This document shows positions 17,117 to 26,075 of a DNA stretch of 64,000 nucleotides, piece by piece. The notes under the pieces were generated by a model that saw only the letters and a program-made list of their open reading frames with translations, ran no database searches and was not told where the DNA came from. The stretch comes from an archaeon (GTDB lineage: Archaea > Aenigmatarchaeota > Aenigmatarchaeia > QMZP01 > JAFGSV01): positions 1 through 64,000 of the forward strand of contig JANQNF010000078.1 in assembly GCA_028279705.1 (NCBI GenBank), given 5' to 3'. A program made the position numbers and the translations under genes. Position 1 is the first letter of the stretch. The number at the start of each line of letters is the position of its first letter.

Positions 17117-17359
17117 CTTATTACCTCCAAACTCTATAGCTTCAGCTCACCGACGGAAACAATTTCGAAAACGTAGTACGATTTTATTCAGAGACTGAAG
17201 TTCTCAGAAAGAATCAGAAGGCGAGCTGGTTGGCCAATGCTTAGAGCTTTCGCTCAAAAAAATACCAAAAATACTGGTATCCGTTAGCACTGGTCATGGG
17301 ATATAATTGGACGCAATCATTTTTAAAATGATCGCCACACAGTAGTAGGTCAAGAATGT
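17117..17359. other. Intergenic region with repeated motif
   Basis: 243 bases without a reading frame. It carries TGGTATCCGTTAGCAC (17275-17290), nearly identical to 9663-9678. A TATA-like element GGGATATAATTGG is at about 17299. It may encode a small RNA; not resolved. Confidence 0.25.
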
Positions 17360-18292
17360 TCAGGCTTTCTCGCCGCAAAGCTTGAGAAGGGTTTCCCATT
17401 CATCGTCCACGTGCTTTTGCACGTTCTCAAGCATGTGCTCGTTTCCGGGAACGAAAAGGTGCTTGAACCTTCTCTGCGGCTTCATGAAGTCTATCATGGG
17501 TATTTTCTTTGCCGGCCTGTAGTTTAGCTTGTAAACGCCATTTTCTATCTCGTAAAGCGGCCAGAAGCATGATTCAACGCCAATCTTTGCCATCTCAATC
17601 GTCTTTGCAGGAGGGGTTCCCCAAAGAGTCGGGCATGTAGAAAGGACAACAAGCACTGCGGGTCCCTTTACCTTGAAGGCCTTTTCCGCCTTCATCGTGA
17701 GATCCGCAAGGTTGCTCACCGAAGCCTGCGCAACGTAGGGGATGTTATGGGCAGCTGCAATCTTTGTGAGGTCCTTTTTGAACTCCATCTTTCCAGGCCT
17801 TGCCTTTCCGGCAGGATCCGTCGTGGCTGCAGCACCATATGGCGTTGCGCCCGACCTCTGGCCCCCGGTGTTCATGTAGCCCTCGTTGTTGTAGCACACG
17901 TAAACGAAATCGTGACCCCTCTCAAGTGCACCTGAAAGCGACTGGAGGCCTATGTCGTAGCTGCTTCCGTCGCCGCCGAATGCTATGAACTTGACGTTTT
18001 CCTTCATCTTACCAGTCTTCTTAAGCGCGTTGTAAGCTGCAACGACACCCGATATTGTGGCAGGCGCGTTCTCGAATGCAGAGTGTATCCATGGAATGTC
18101 CCAGCTGGTGTAAGGATAAATGGTAGTCGCCACTTCGAGGCATCCCGTGGCGTTTGCAGCAACTATCGGGTCGTCTGTCGTTGCTAGGATGCTCTTGACT
18201 ATTATGGGAGCAGCGCAGCCGCCGCACAGCCTGTGGCCTGCAGTGAGCTTAGGGTTCTTGGTTACCTTTTCTGCAAGCTCTTTTGGGTTCAC
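17360..18292 (-). CDS. porB: Pyruvate:ferredoxin oxidoreductase, beta (thiamine-binding) subunit
   Basis: Catalyses with the other subunits pyruvate + CoA + oxidised ferredoxin to acetyl-CoA + CO2. The 310-residue protein has the N-terminal LCGGCAAP cluster cysteines, the TPP/Mg motif GGDGSSYDIGLQSL running to CYNNEGYMNTGGQ, and VLSTCPTLWG. It is the last gene of porGDAB; its ATG overlaps the porA stop. The MNTGGQRS-type loop and YPYTSWDIPW fit a pyruvate rather than a 2-oxoglutarate enzyme, but close 2-oxoacid relatives cannot be excluded. Confidence 0.93.
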   Translation of the reverse strand: MNPKELAEKVTKNPKLTAGHRLCGGCAAPIIVKSILATTDDPIVAANATGCLEVATTIYPYTSWDIPWIHSAFENAPATISGVVAAYNALKKTGKMKENVKFIAFGGDGSSYDIGLQSLSGALERGHDFVYVCYNNEGYMNTGGQRSGATPYGAAATTDPAGKARPGKMEFKKDLTKIAAAHNIPYVAQASVSNLADLTMKAEKAFKVKGPAVLVVLSTCPTLWGTPPAKTIEMAKIGVESCFWPLYEIENGVYKLNYRPAKKIPMIDFMKPQRRFKHLFVPGNEHMLENVQKHVDDEWETLLKLCGEKA

Positions 18293-19476
18293 TGGCTCAC
18301 CTCCCTCAGTCCGAGGTACTTTATCTCATCATTTGTCTTCCCTGCAAGCAGTTCTTCGAAAACCTGTTCAACGTGGCTTTCAAGAAGGTCCCTTCCGCCG
18401 AGACCGAAAACGTAACTCTGAAGCGCAGGCTTATCCTTCATTCCATAGACCGCGTTTCTGATCTCGCCGAAAAGCGGTGAGTGCGCGCCAAAAGACATTG
18501 ACCTGTCAAGGACGCCGACGATCTTCTTACCTTCAAGCGCCTTTGCGACAGCCTCGTATGGGAACGGCCTAAACAGCCTCAGCTTGATAAGGCCTACCTT
18601 CTTGCCCTTTGCCCTCATCTTGTCCACGACTGACCTTGCGGTACCCGTAGCGGAGCTCATAGTCAATATGATCGCGTCGGCATCATTTGTCTTGTACTCT
18701 TGGAAGAATCCATAGTCGCTTCCCGTTATCTTTGAAAGCTCCTTTCCGATCTCAAGGTAAGCTGCAGGGACGTTCTCCATTGCTTCCTGCTGCTGCCTCT
18801 TGGTCTCAAAGTAGTAGTCCTGAAGCTCTATTGCGCCGACGGTTATGGGATTCTTCAGGTCAAGGAGTGCAAATTCCGGCTTCCTCGTGCCTATGAACTT
18901 CTTCATTACGGCATCGTCGAATATCTTCACGTTCTGAACGCAGTGGGACGTTATGAACCCGTCCTCGCATACCATCACCGGAAGCTGCACTTTCGGGTGC
19001 TCGGCAAGCCTTAGTGCAAGGAAGACGTTCTCGTATGCCTCCTGTGCAGTCTCGTTATAAATCTGTATCCATCCAAGGTCCCTTGCGCCCATGCTGTCAG
19101 AGTGGTCACAATGAATGTTGATTGGAGCTGAAATTGCCCTGTTTGCAATAGGCATGACGATTGGACACCTCAGTCCAGACGCAACGCCGACTATCTCCCA
19201 CATGAGGGCAAGACCTGCAGAACACGTCGCAGTCATGGTCCTTATGCCTGCCATTGAAGCGCCGACACACGCAGACATTGCTGAATGCTCGGATTCGACC
19301 CTGACCATCTCGGTGTCAACTAGTCCGTTGTTGACGAAGCCTGAAAACTTCTCAACTATTGCAGACTGGGGCGTGATTGGGTATGCTGCGACAACGTCTG
19401 GGTTTATCTGCCGCATCGCTTCTGCTATTGCGTAGTTTCCTGTCAGCGACACTACCTTATGCTTTGCTTCTGCCAT
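18289..19476 (-). CDS. porA: Pyruvate:ferredoxin oxidoreductase, alpha subunit
   Basis: Pyrimidine-domain subunit with GNYAIAEAMRQINPDVVAAY, TPQSAIVEKFSGF and VRVESEHSAMSACVGA, all typical of PorA. The C-terminal part contains the VGVLDRSMSFGAHSPLF transketolase-C-like segment. About 395 residues is normal for the family. The frame is open to 19554, but that overlaps porD. The MAEAKHK start at 19476 follows the porD stop and is used; the ATG three bases upstream is equally possible. Second-last gene of the operon. Confidence 0.93.
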   Translation of the reverse strand: MAEAKHKVVSLTGNYAIAEAMRQINPDVVAAYPITPQSAIVEKFSGFVNNGLVDTEMVRVESEHSAMSACVGASMAGIRTMTATCSAGLALMWEIVGVASGLRCPIVMPIANRAISAPINIHCDHSDSMGARDLGWIQIYNETAQEAYENVFLALRLAEHPKVQLPVMVCEDGFITSHCVQNVKIFDDAVMKKFIGTRKPEFALLDLKNPITVGAIELQDYYFETKRQQQEAMENVPAAYLEIGKELSKITGSDYGFFQEYKTNDADAIILTMSSATGTARSVVDKMRAKGKKVGLIKLRLFRPFPYEAVAKALEGKKIVGVLDRSMSFGAHSPLFGEIRNAVYGMKDKPALQSYVFGLGGRDLLESHVEQVFEELLAGKTNDEIKYLGLREVSQ

Positions 19477-19481
19477 CATGA

Positions 19482-19808
19482 TCACTTCTTGAACTTCGTC
19501 TCCTCTTCCATCTTTATGCACTTCACAGGACATACGGATGCGCATATGCCGCATCCCTTGCAGTACTCAAGGTCTATCTTTCCCCTCTTACCGTCCTTGA
19601 ACGGAACGGCGTTGTCAGGGCAGTTTGTGACGCAGAAGGAACAGTTTATGCACTTTGCTTCTTCTATTACCGGCCTAAAAGCCCTCCACGAACCGGTCTT
19701 GTTGTCAAGTGCTGACGCTGCCCTCGTTATGACACCACCCATTGGTATCTCCTTCCATGAACATTTCTTTGCAAGCTGCGCTTTCGTTGGGTACTTTTCT
19801 GCCGTCAT
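19482..19808 (-). CDS. porD: Pyruvate:ferredoxin oxidoreductase, delta (2x[4Fe-4S]) subunit
   Basis: 108-residue ferredoxin-like subunit that carries electrons from the TPP site to soluble ferredoxin. Two cluster motifs are present: CINCSFCVTNCPD (about 53-65) and CKGCGICASVCPV (about 84-96). The preceding TGSWRAFRPVIEEAKC is the family's lead-in. Its start overlaps the porG stop (ATGA). Confidence 0.94.
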   Translation of the reverse strand: MTAEKYPTKAQLAKKCSWKEIPMGGVITRAASALDNKTGSWRAFRPVIEEAKCINCSFCVTNCPDNAVPFKDGKRGKIDLEYCKGCGICASVCPVKCIKMEEETKFKK

Positions 19809-20389
19809 CCTTTCACCTCGTCGTATGCGGTCTTGATAGCATTGATGTTTGCATCGGTCTTTTCCCTGCCGATCTTTTTTAGGAACATGTCCTCTACCCT
19901 CTGCTCGACGTACTTGACGTCGATTACTCCGGTAATCTTCATGAGCGCGCCTATCATGGGCGTGTTTGGAACATTCCTTCCAAGAAGCTTTATTGATATG
20001 CCTGTTGCATCCACCGTGTATACCCTTCCGGAGAATCCTAATTTCTTCTTCATTTCCTCAGGCGTTTCGGTAGTGTTTACTATCAGCACGCTGTCCTTGT
20101 GCATGCCGCCAGTGACATCGACCTGGCCTATGAGCGTCGGGTCTATAACGAGCACAGTATCAGGTTCCAGTACAGGCTCATACGTGGTTATGGGCTTATC
20201 AGAAATCCTTGCATAAGTCTTCATGGGAGCGCCGGTTCTCTCCGGACCGTATTCCGGGAATGCCTGTATCTGCTTTCCCTGGTCAAGAGCAGCCTCAACA
20301 ATAAGCTGGGAAGCGGATTTTGCACCCTGGCCTCCCCTGCCATGAATCCTTATCTCGAATGCGTCTTTTCCTGCGGCCATGAATAACAC
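19805..20389 (-). CDS. porG: Pyruvate:ferredoxin oxidoreductase, gamma subunit
   Basis: First gene of the operon. The 194 residues contain FEIRIHGRGGQGAKSASQLI, the classic gamma-subunit opening that helps bind CoA and assemble the complex, then YGPERTGAPMKTYARISD and the VDATGISIKLLGRNVPNTPM segment. The start may be MLFMAAG (20389) or MAAGKD (20380). A promoter (GTATTTAAACC) is visible upstream at about 20425, so the order gamma-delta-alpha-beta forms one transcript. Confidence 0.93.
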   Translation of the reverse strand: MLFMAAGKDAFEIRIHGRGGQGAKSASQLIVEAALDQGKQIQAFPEYGPERTGAPMKTYARISDKPITTYEPVLEPDTVLVIDPTLIGQVDVTGGMHKDSVLIVNTTETPEEMKKKLGFSGRVYTVDATGISIKLLGRNVPNTPMIGALMKITGVIDVKYVEQRVEDMFLKKIGREKTDANINAIKTAYDEVKG

Positions 20390-20464
20390 ACTTTATGAAT
20401 AGAATAATTGTTGCGTAATGGTTTAAATACGTTACTTGCTGACACTGGCAATAGCCGATTAATG

Positions 20465-21481
20465 CTAACAGTTCACGGAAGTCTGGGTGCTCCTCGAACC
20501 GAGCATCACCCTGTACTTGCATTTGCCAATGCACGGATGCGTTATCGCCACGTTCTCATTTGGAGAAATATAGACAGAGTTCGACATGATTGCCTGAACT
20601 TCAGCCTGGTCCAGAATGCGGCTGTATATCCTGACGTCATCTACATGACCGCTGAAAACCTGAGAACAGCACTCCCTTTTTGCCACCTGGAGCGGACCCG
20701 TATCCGGTCTTATCGTGCTAGGGCTGTATGAATCGCTGTCAACCAGTACACCGTCAAAATAAAGCTCCTTTAAACCTGAAGTTGCGTTATATGTTCCTGC
20801 GAAATGATGCCACTCTTCAGGATCTGCCACACTATGGCAAGTACCATATGTCCAGCACTGTCCGACGTTACAAGTTATGAAGCACATGTTACGGCTTCCT
20901 GTGCCGCTTGTGCCGAGTATGTAAGCATTATACTTGCTAACGATCTGCCAGACGCCTGGATAGCCGGAGGATGTTGATGATTTGACCCAGGCAGAAACGG
21001 TTATGGCGCCCGTTGGGTTGATGCTTGGCAGATTAATGTAGTCCCCGTTGCCATCGAAATCCAGGCAGGATCCCCTCACACAATCGCTTCCGCTCCTCCA
21101 CGTGGGATTTCCCGCGAGTGTTCCATGCATGCCGTTTCCTGAAGTATCATTTGCGTAATTTCCGTTTCCCTCGTCCAGCTTGAGCTCGAGCTCAAGGTTC
21201 CTCTCTCCTGCATCCTTGGTCCATTTTACTTCATCGTTTAGTACGTTGCCTGTTTCAGTATCTATTACGCTAATGTCTGCGGTGTTTATGCCTGCTGTGC
21301 CGGTGTTCCTTACCAGTATCTTTGCCTGGTTTCCGCCAACGCAGAAGTAGTCGACAACTTCCATCTGGCTGCTGGTCAATCCGCCCACATACTGCTGAAG
21401 ATATGTCCATGCAGAACCTGCGACTGCGACTGTTATTAGAAGAAGGACTATTATTGCTATGATCGGTGTTATACCTTTCAT
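20465..21481 (-). CDS. Pilin-like N-terminus fused to LamG domain, cell-surface protein
   Basis: 338 residues. Residues 1-28 (MKGITPIIAIIVLLLITVAV) are a type IV pilin-like class III signal with the hydrophobic assembly helix. Residues about 45-90 form a small beta domain with the NTG motif common in archaeal pilins. Residues about 95-290 form a LamG/concanavalin-like jelly roll (DTSGNGMHGTL, NPTGAITVSAWVKS, EWHHFAGTYN, GHVDDVRIYSR). Several cysteine pairs suggest disulfides outside the cell. Probably a pilus-tip or surface adhesin, perhaps glycan-binding (inference). Confidence 0.75.
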   Translation of the reverse strand: MKGITPIIAIIVLLLITVAVAGSAWTYLQQYVGGLTSSQMEVVDYFCVGGNQAKILVRNTGTAGINTADISVIDTETGNVLNDEVKWTKDAGERNLELELKLDEGNGNYANDTSGNGMHGTLAGNPTWRSGSDCVRGSCLDFDGNGDYINLPSINPTGAITVSAWVKSSTSSGYPGVWQIVSKYNAYILGTSGTGSRNMCFITCNVGQCWTYGTCHSVADPEEWHHFAGTYNATSGLKELYFDGVLVDSDSYSPSTIRPDTGPLQVAKRECCSQVFSGHVDDVRIYSRILDQAEVQAIMSNSVYISPNENVAITHPCIGKCKYRVMLGSRSTQTSVNC

Positions 21482-21540
21482 GTTACCGTATTTTATTTAA
21501 TATCACAGACCCTTATATTTCTAACAAACGGTGTTGTGCC

Positions 21541-21936
21541 ATGATCGATGATGAAAGCCGGAAAAAGGTCAAGGAAGGGCTTAACGTGCTTCTTTTGCTT
21601 CAGAAGAAGTTCCAGGAGGAAAACGGCTTTGACTTCTGGAAGGAGAGTCCTGAGAAGAAGAGGGACATGTTCGTCAGGGTACTGTTCGCAGCAATAGACG
21701 AGCTTGCTGAGGCTGGAGACGAGGTGAACAGGTGGTGGAAGAAGGGTTACAAGGAGCCCGAAGCGCTCGAAAATAAACGTGAAGATATCCTTGAAGAGAT
21801 GATAGACGCGCTCCATTTCTACCTGGGCGCGCTTCTGATACTTGGCGTTGACGGCGGGGATGTAGTTGACGCCTACCTTAAGAAGAACAAGGTCAACTTC
21901 GACAGGCAGAAAGACAAAAGTCTTGGTTATGTCTGA
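21541..21936 (+). CDS. Dimeric dUTPase / MazG-like all-alpha NTP pyrophosphatase
   Basis: 131 residues of the all-alpha NTP-PPase fold. Metal-binding acid residues are visible in AAIDELAEAGDEVNRWW (about 51-67) and EDILEEMIDALHFYLGALL (about 84-102). This arrangement matches dimeric dUTPase-type enzymes that hydrolyse dUTP to dUMP. That suits its place near the ThyX gene, which consumes dUMP. The frame is open from 21466, but the extension overlaps the divergent pilin promoter; MIDDESRKK (21541) is taken as the start. Confidence 0.75.
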   Translation: MIDDESRKKVKEGLNVLLLLQKKFQEENGFDFWKESPEKKRDMFVRVLFAAIDELAEAGDEVNRWWKKGYKEPEALENKREDILEEMIDALHFYLGALLILGVDGGDVVDAYLKKNKVNFDRQKDKSLGYV

Positions 21937-21959
21937 CCGTTCAACACGAAGGTGATTAT

Positions 21960-22250
21960 TTGGACGAAAATTACATAAAAAGGGTCGAGGCATGGGCATC
22001 TAATGTACACAAACTCGTGGACCTCATATACTCTTCCATAACACCAGACATCAAGAAAAAGGCTATTGATCTTGCAGAAGAAGGACGTGAACTCGAAATG
22101 CAAGCAAGGCCAAAAGAAAACGTTTCCATATACCCGGAATCGAGAATAGCAACAGATGAAGAGGTGTACTTCAGTGACATGACACTGGATAGCCACAAAG
22201 AATGGAGATTCCTGGACTATCTGGGAAAACTCTTCAGGAAATATAAGTAA
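21960..22250 (+). CDS. Uncharacterised 96-residue protein
   Basis: Starts at TTG after a good ribosome binding site (GAAGGTGAT) and follows the dUTPase-like gene by 23 bases, so it is probably cotranscribed. The protein is charged and helical (YIKRVEAWASNVHKLVDLIY, then KEWRFLDYLGKLFRKYK) with no cysteines and no membrane segment. It is convergent with thyX and ends one base from it. Family unknown. Confidence 0.6.
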   Translation: MDENYIKRVEAWASNVHKLVDLIYSSITPDIKKKAIDLAEEGRELEMQARPKENVSIYPESRIATDEEVYFSDMTLDSHKEWRFLDYLGKLFRKYK

Positions 22251-23762
22251 CTATCTCGACGGCCCATCGCTTCTGTCAACGCGTATGTATTTTGCGAGAG
22301 TGGGATGAATCTTTGCTATCTCGTCGTGCATGAGCCATGCAATCTTCCTGTAAGATATATGACCTTCCCTGCCTGACCTGAGGCTTACCATGTGATTGAG
22401 AGCTCTCAGGTTTATTGTGAAAAGCACGCGCTTCCTGTATGCAAGCGGTACAACGTATTGTGCCTCTTTTGGGAACTCCTTTCTTATCTCCTCGTATGCA
22501 TCAGACGCCTTGGTCATGAGTGACATGAAGTCTTCCCTGAGGCCCACTTCCTTCAGTTCCTCCGGAACGTCGTAGCCATGCTTCGTCGTTACGTCCTGGT
22601 TTGTCTGGGTGCATATCCTGTGGCGCTGTATGTCCCTGAATGCACCGTAATCGACGAGTACGTCAAAGGTATATGAGGTGTGCTCGATCTCCCTCAGAGG
22701 GTCGTCGTGCTTACCGCGCCTATTTAGGAACTCGTCCAGAATGGCTTCTCTTTCTGCGGTCTTCATGCTTTTCACTTTTTCTATGGTCGTCTCATATGAC
22801 ATATCCGAATACCGATAAAGTATACCAGCAACCACCCTTGTCTCAGCGTCACTGTCATACTGCACGAGATTTACTGGTTCATCCTTCACTGAAACATTGA
22901 GTGTGTTCTTTTTGGCAAGTTCGTCCAGGGCCTTGTCGGTCTCTGACATGTATTCGTTTCCGTCAGCGTACTTGACAAGAGTTGGAATGAGCTTCCTTAC
23001 TTCGTCCTTGGTTTTGGTACCAATGTCCTTCATCTCTGAAAGCGGGTTTGATAGAAGCTTTGTTATCATGCGCTCTATGACCCTGGCATTTGCCGTCATG
23101 CCGATGCTTGTGAAAGTCGATGCAGGGAGCGCATATCTCAGGACGTCACATGCACGTGCCTTTGTCACGGATTCATAAAGAGTGTCAGGCATGTCATCAG
23201 GCTTTGGGTGCCTCTTCTTCATGTACTCTATCATCTTTGGGAAGCTTTCTGTGTAGAAGTCGAACAGGGCGTCACATGCTTCTTTATAGACTTCTCCGAG
23301 CTTTGAATCCATCAGGTTCTCCGGCTTGTAGTACCTTCCCTTGTCAAATATCTGGTATCTCGTGGACTTCTCAGTGTATGACGCCAGGCGGTTGTCTTCT
23401 ATTACCTTACTTGCCAGTATAGAGACGTCTTCTAGTGCGATGTGGGCAACTGCATGTTCTGCAACGCTTGAGTGACCGTAGCCTACCACCCACCGCTCGT
23501 GGAACTTCTTTGCCTTCTCCTTCGCAGCGCCATAGTCGAGCCCCTTTCCGGAATACGACTGCATAATGTCTTCCATGTCAAGGTCCTTACTCTTTGTCAG
23601 CTTTAGGAGATTGTCACGAAAGCTTGCAGGACTCCTTGAAACATAGGCAAAAAGAACGGCCACAACTTCCGGTGGCAGGTTGAATATTGTGTAAATGTTT
23701 TTGTCCACGTTTGACACGTGATTTTTCAGTATCTTCTCATCGTCATTTCCCATATCAGACAT
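22251..23762 (-). CDS. thyX: Tandem ThyX-like flavin-dependent thymidylate synthase
   Basis: About 503 residues, twice the length of classical ThyX, made of two ThyX-like halves. The first contains YGHSSVAEHA and NRLASYTEKSTRYQ, keeping the S-x-x-x-S-x-R-Y end of the ThyX signature but not the RHR. The second contains FRDIQRHRICTQTN and the late NLRALNHMVSLRSGREGH segment, keeping RHR but lacking the serine-RY end. The two halves may share one active site (inference). Expected reaction: dUMP + methylene-THF + NADPH to dTMP. The start MSDMGND at 23762 is preferred over 23813. Confidence 0.8.
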   Translation of the reverse strand: MSDMGNDDEKILKNHVSNVDKNIYTIFNLPPEVVAVLFAYVSRSPASFRDNLLKLTKSKDLDMEDIMQSYSGKGLDYGAAKEKAKKFHERWVVGYGHSSVAEHAVAHIALEDVSILASKVIEDNRLASYTEKSTRYQIFDKGRYYKPENLMDSKLGEVYKEACDALFDFYTESFPKMIEYMKKRHPKPDDMPDTLYESVTKARACDVLRYALPASTFTSIGMTANARVIERMITKLLSNPLSEMKDIGTKTKDEVRKLIPTLVKYADGNEYMSETDKALDELAKKNTLNVSVKDEPVNLVQYDSDAETRVVAGILYRYSDMSYETTIEKVKSMKTAEREAILDEFLNRRGKHDDPLREIEHTSYTFDVLVDYGAFRDIQRHRICTQTNQDVTTKHGYDVPEELKEVGLREDFMSLMTKASDAYEEIRKEFPKEAQYVVPLAYRKRVLFTINLRALNHMVSLRSGREGHISYRKIAWLMHDEIAKIHPTLAKYIRVDRSDGPSR

Positions 23763-23829
23763 ATTCACAACACCATGATGTATCCATGTCTTGTATGGAT
23801 AAATTAAAAACATTTAGAGACTGGAGTGT

Positions 23830-24246
23830 TCACTTCAGTCCCTCTGCGAATTTCCTCGCATTGGACAGGTCTTCTGCAGACGGGCGTCCCCTCTGCACGA
23901 CGTAAAACGTTTTCCCAGGGCAAACGAATTTGTCAGTAACCTTGACTCCTTTCTTTTCCAGCCACCATGCCATCTGTTCTCCTGCAACGACCTTCTTTCC
24001 ATCACCTGATGTCTCAAAGACCGCGGCTTTTTTGCATTTACCCTTTGGAATATTCTCAAGGAAAGATGTCATGCCTTTTCCAGGCTTACTTGAGTAAACG
24101 CCTGACCCTGCCACCAGAATGGAACACTCGGGGATGGTCTTGACGTCATTGACGTTTTTTGCCTCGACTCCGAGGACTTCTGCAATGACATCTGCGACTT
24201 TTTTTGTGTTCCCCGTCTTGGTAGAATATACGACAAAAGGCTTCAT
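23830..24246 (-). CDS. Flavodoxin-like protein
   Basis: 138 residues opening with MKPFVVYSTKTGNTKKVADVIAE. The STKTGNTKK loop is the FMN-phosphate site of flavodoxins. The conserved ILVAGSGVYSSKPGKGMTSFL strand-loop follows near residue 50. An FMN-binding electron carrier in the cytoplasm, with pyruvate oxidoreductase or ThyX as possible partners (inference). The frame is open to 24306, but the family start is the ATG at 24246, divergent from pyrF with a shared 51-bp promoter. Confidence 0.85.
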   Translation of the reverse strand: MKPFVVYSTKTGNTKKVADVIAEVLGVEAKNVNDVKTIPECSILVAGSGVYSSKPGKGMTSFLENIPKGKCKKAAVFETSGDGKKVVAGEQMAWWLEKKGVKVTDKFVCPGKTFYVVQRGRPSAEDLSNARKFAEGLK

Positions 24247-24297
24247 GTTACATATTGCATGGACTTGTTTTATATTATATTTACACAATTGAAAAGT

Positions 24298-25188
24298 ATG
24301 GAACATTTCGCGGACAGGCTGATAGAGGCTGTAAACAGGAAGCAGAACCCGTCCATAGTCGGCCTCGACTCGGATTTCAGCAAGCTCCCTGATTCGCTGA
24401 AGGGCAGCATCGTCGAGAGCCCGGAGGCTTGTTCAGAAGCAATCATGAAGTTCAACAAGTCCGTAATTGACAGCATAAAAGACACTGTCCCTGCAGTGAA
24501 ACTGCAATCTGCATTTTATGAGATATACGGCCCTTCTGGCGTAAAGACGTTTTGGAAGACCGCAGAATATGCAAAATCCAAGGGTCTTGTGACAGTGGCA
24601 GACGTTAAGAGAAACGACATAGGAAACACGAGCAAGGCATATTCAAGGGCGTACCTTGGAAAGGATTCACCGATCGACTGCATAACGGTAAACCCGTATC
24701 TTGGAAGTGACGGGATAAGGCCGTTTATCGATGACGTTGACGCCAACGGAAAGGGCATTTTCATACTCGTCAAGACTTCCAACCCGTCATCAAGCGAGAT
24801 ACAGGATCTCACGTGCGATGGTGAGAAAGTGTATGAGAAGGTTGCAGGGCTCGTGAACGGATGGGGACAGGGTTCTACAGGCACAAGCGGCTATTCGTCA
24901 GTGGGCGCAGTCGTCGGTGCCACATACCCAGAAGAAGCAAAGAGGCTGCGGGAGATCATGCCAAGGTCCATATTCCTGGTTCCCGGCTATGGTGCACAGG
25001 GAGGCGGCGCAGCTGATGTCATGAGCTGCTTCAACAAAGACGGCCACGGTGCGCTCATACATTCCGGAAGGGGCATCATATTTGCATCTGGCGGTAACGA
25101 CTTCAGCGAGGCTGCAGGACAGGCTGCAATGAAGATGAAATCCGACGTCACGAAAGCCCTGAAAGAAAAGGGAATCTGTCCGTGGTAA
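24298..25188 (+). CDS. pyrF: Orotidine 5'-phosphate decarboxylase, type 2
   Basis: Decarboxylates OMP to UMP, the last step of pyrimidine synthesis. The 296 residues match the longer type 2 family: IVGLDSDFSKLP near the start, the catalytic DVKRNDIGNTSKAY (Lys/Asp) at about residues 102-115, and the phosphate-binding FLVPGYGAQGGG. The start at 24298 (MEHFADRL) gives the usual length; the in-frame upstream ATG lies in the promoter. Confidence 0.9.
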   Translation: MEHFADRLIEAVNRKQNPSIVGLDSDFSKLPDSLKGSIVESPEACSEAIMKFNKSVIDSIKDTVPAVKLQSAFYEIYGPSGVKTFWKTAEYAKSKGLVTVADVKRNDIGNTSKAYSRAYLGKDSPIDCITVNPYLGSDGIRPFIDDVDANGKGIFILVKTSNPSSSEIQDLTCDGEKVYEKVAGLVNGWGQGSTGTSGYSSVGAVVGATYPEEAKRLREIMPRSIFLVPGYGAQGGGAADVMSCFNKDGHGALIHSGRGIIFASGGNDFSEAAGQAAMKMKSDVTKALKEKGICPW

Positions 25189-25240
25189 GTTGTTATTGTT
25201 TTTTATATATGACAATCAAATTAGTCTTGAGGCGACATCT

Positions 25241-25651
25241 ATGACAGACTATGAAAAACTCCTGAACAGGTGCATGGAAAAGATTCCGGAAGACTGTAAG
25301 GACGGCGGAAGGTTCACCATGCCCAAGGCTGACGTCCTCATACAGGGGCAAAGGACAATGGTCACCAATTTCTACGACGTCGCGAACACTCTTCGCAGGG
25401 ACCCAAAGCACCTGCTGAAATTCTTCCTAAAGGAACTTGCGACATCATACGAGGAGAAGGACAAGAAGGTGACGTTTCAGGGAAGGTTCCCAGGACCGCT
25501 TATGAACAAGAAGCTGGAACTATATGCAAAGAACTACGTTTTGTGCCCCAATTGCTGCAAGCCCGACACCAAGATTCTAAAAGCCGACAGGGTAGAGATG
25601 CTCAAATGCGAGGCATGCGGTGCAAAGCAGGCTGTGAAGAAAATCAAGTAA
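25241..25651 (+). CDS. eif2b: Translation initiation factor aIF2 beta subunit
   Basis: 136 residues with the archaeal aIF2-beta layout: a helical N-terminus (MTDYEKLLNRCMEKIPED), the central RTMVTNFYDVANTLRRDPKH fold, and a C-terminal zinc ribbon with CPNCCKPDT and CEACGA. It is part of the heterotrimer that delivers initiator tRNA to the 30S subunit. The extra upstream codons of the open frame are excluded because the ATG at 25241 gives the standard start. A TATA-like TTTTTTATATATG lies just upstream. Confidence 0.93.
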   Translation: MTDYEKLLNRCMEKIPEDCKDGGRFTMPKADVLIQGQRTMVTNFYDVANTLRRDPKHLLKFFLKELATSYEEKDKKVTFQGRFPGPLMNKKLELYAKNYVLCPNCCKPDTKILKADRVEMLKCEACGAKQAVKKIK

Positions 25652-25679
25652 TTAATACACCGGAAACCAAACATTCTAC

Positions 25680-26072
25680 ATGGTTTCAAGAAAAGCCCAG
25701 ATGTTTGTCGTTACCGCCGTGTTTCTTGCGACAATGCTTTTCACTGTGCAGGAGATGTTCATAACCTATGCAGCAATCGATACGGCATCACCATTTAAGA
25801 CAAAAGAACTATTCATCATGCGGGGCATAATAGAAAGCGTCAACGAGACTTTGAGAACGTCTGCTACATGCGACGATCTCAGGGACAACCTTGAAGTTCT
25901 CATGGTAAAGATAAGAGACGACGTGAGTTCCGAGGGCTTCCTTTTGCAGACAGGAAATGTCATGGACTGTGACAACTGGGGTTCCCCGTCAAGCGGACCG
26001 GTACTCTCGATGAACATAAGGCTTTCGGAGACGTACGACATAAGCGGAAACGTTATACACTTCTATAAGTAG
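25680..26072 (+). CDS. Membrane-anchored pseudopilin-like protein
   Basis: 130 residues. A hydrophobic helix at about 7-28 follows MVSRKAQMF, resembling the processing site and helix of archaeal type IV pilin-like proteins, and the remainder is a small extracellular domain with two cysteines. It lies 28 bases after the aIF2-beta gene. No clear family. A secreted protein anchored by its N-terminal helix is the safest description. Confidence 0.55.
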   Translation: MVSRKAQMFVVTAVFLATMLFTVQEMFITYAAIDTASPFKTKELFIMRGIIESVNETLRTSATCDDLRDNLEVLMVKIRDDVSSEGFLLQTGNVMDCDNWGSPSSGPVLSMNIRLSETYDISGNVIHFYK

Positions 26073-26075
26073 CAG

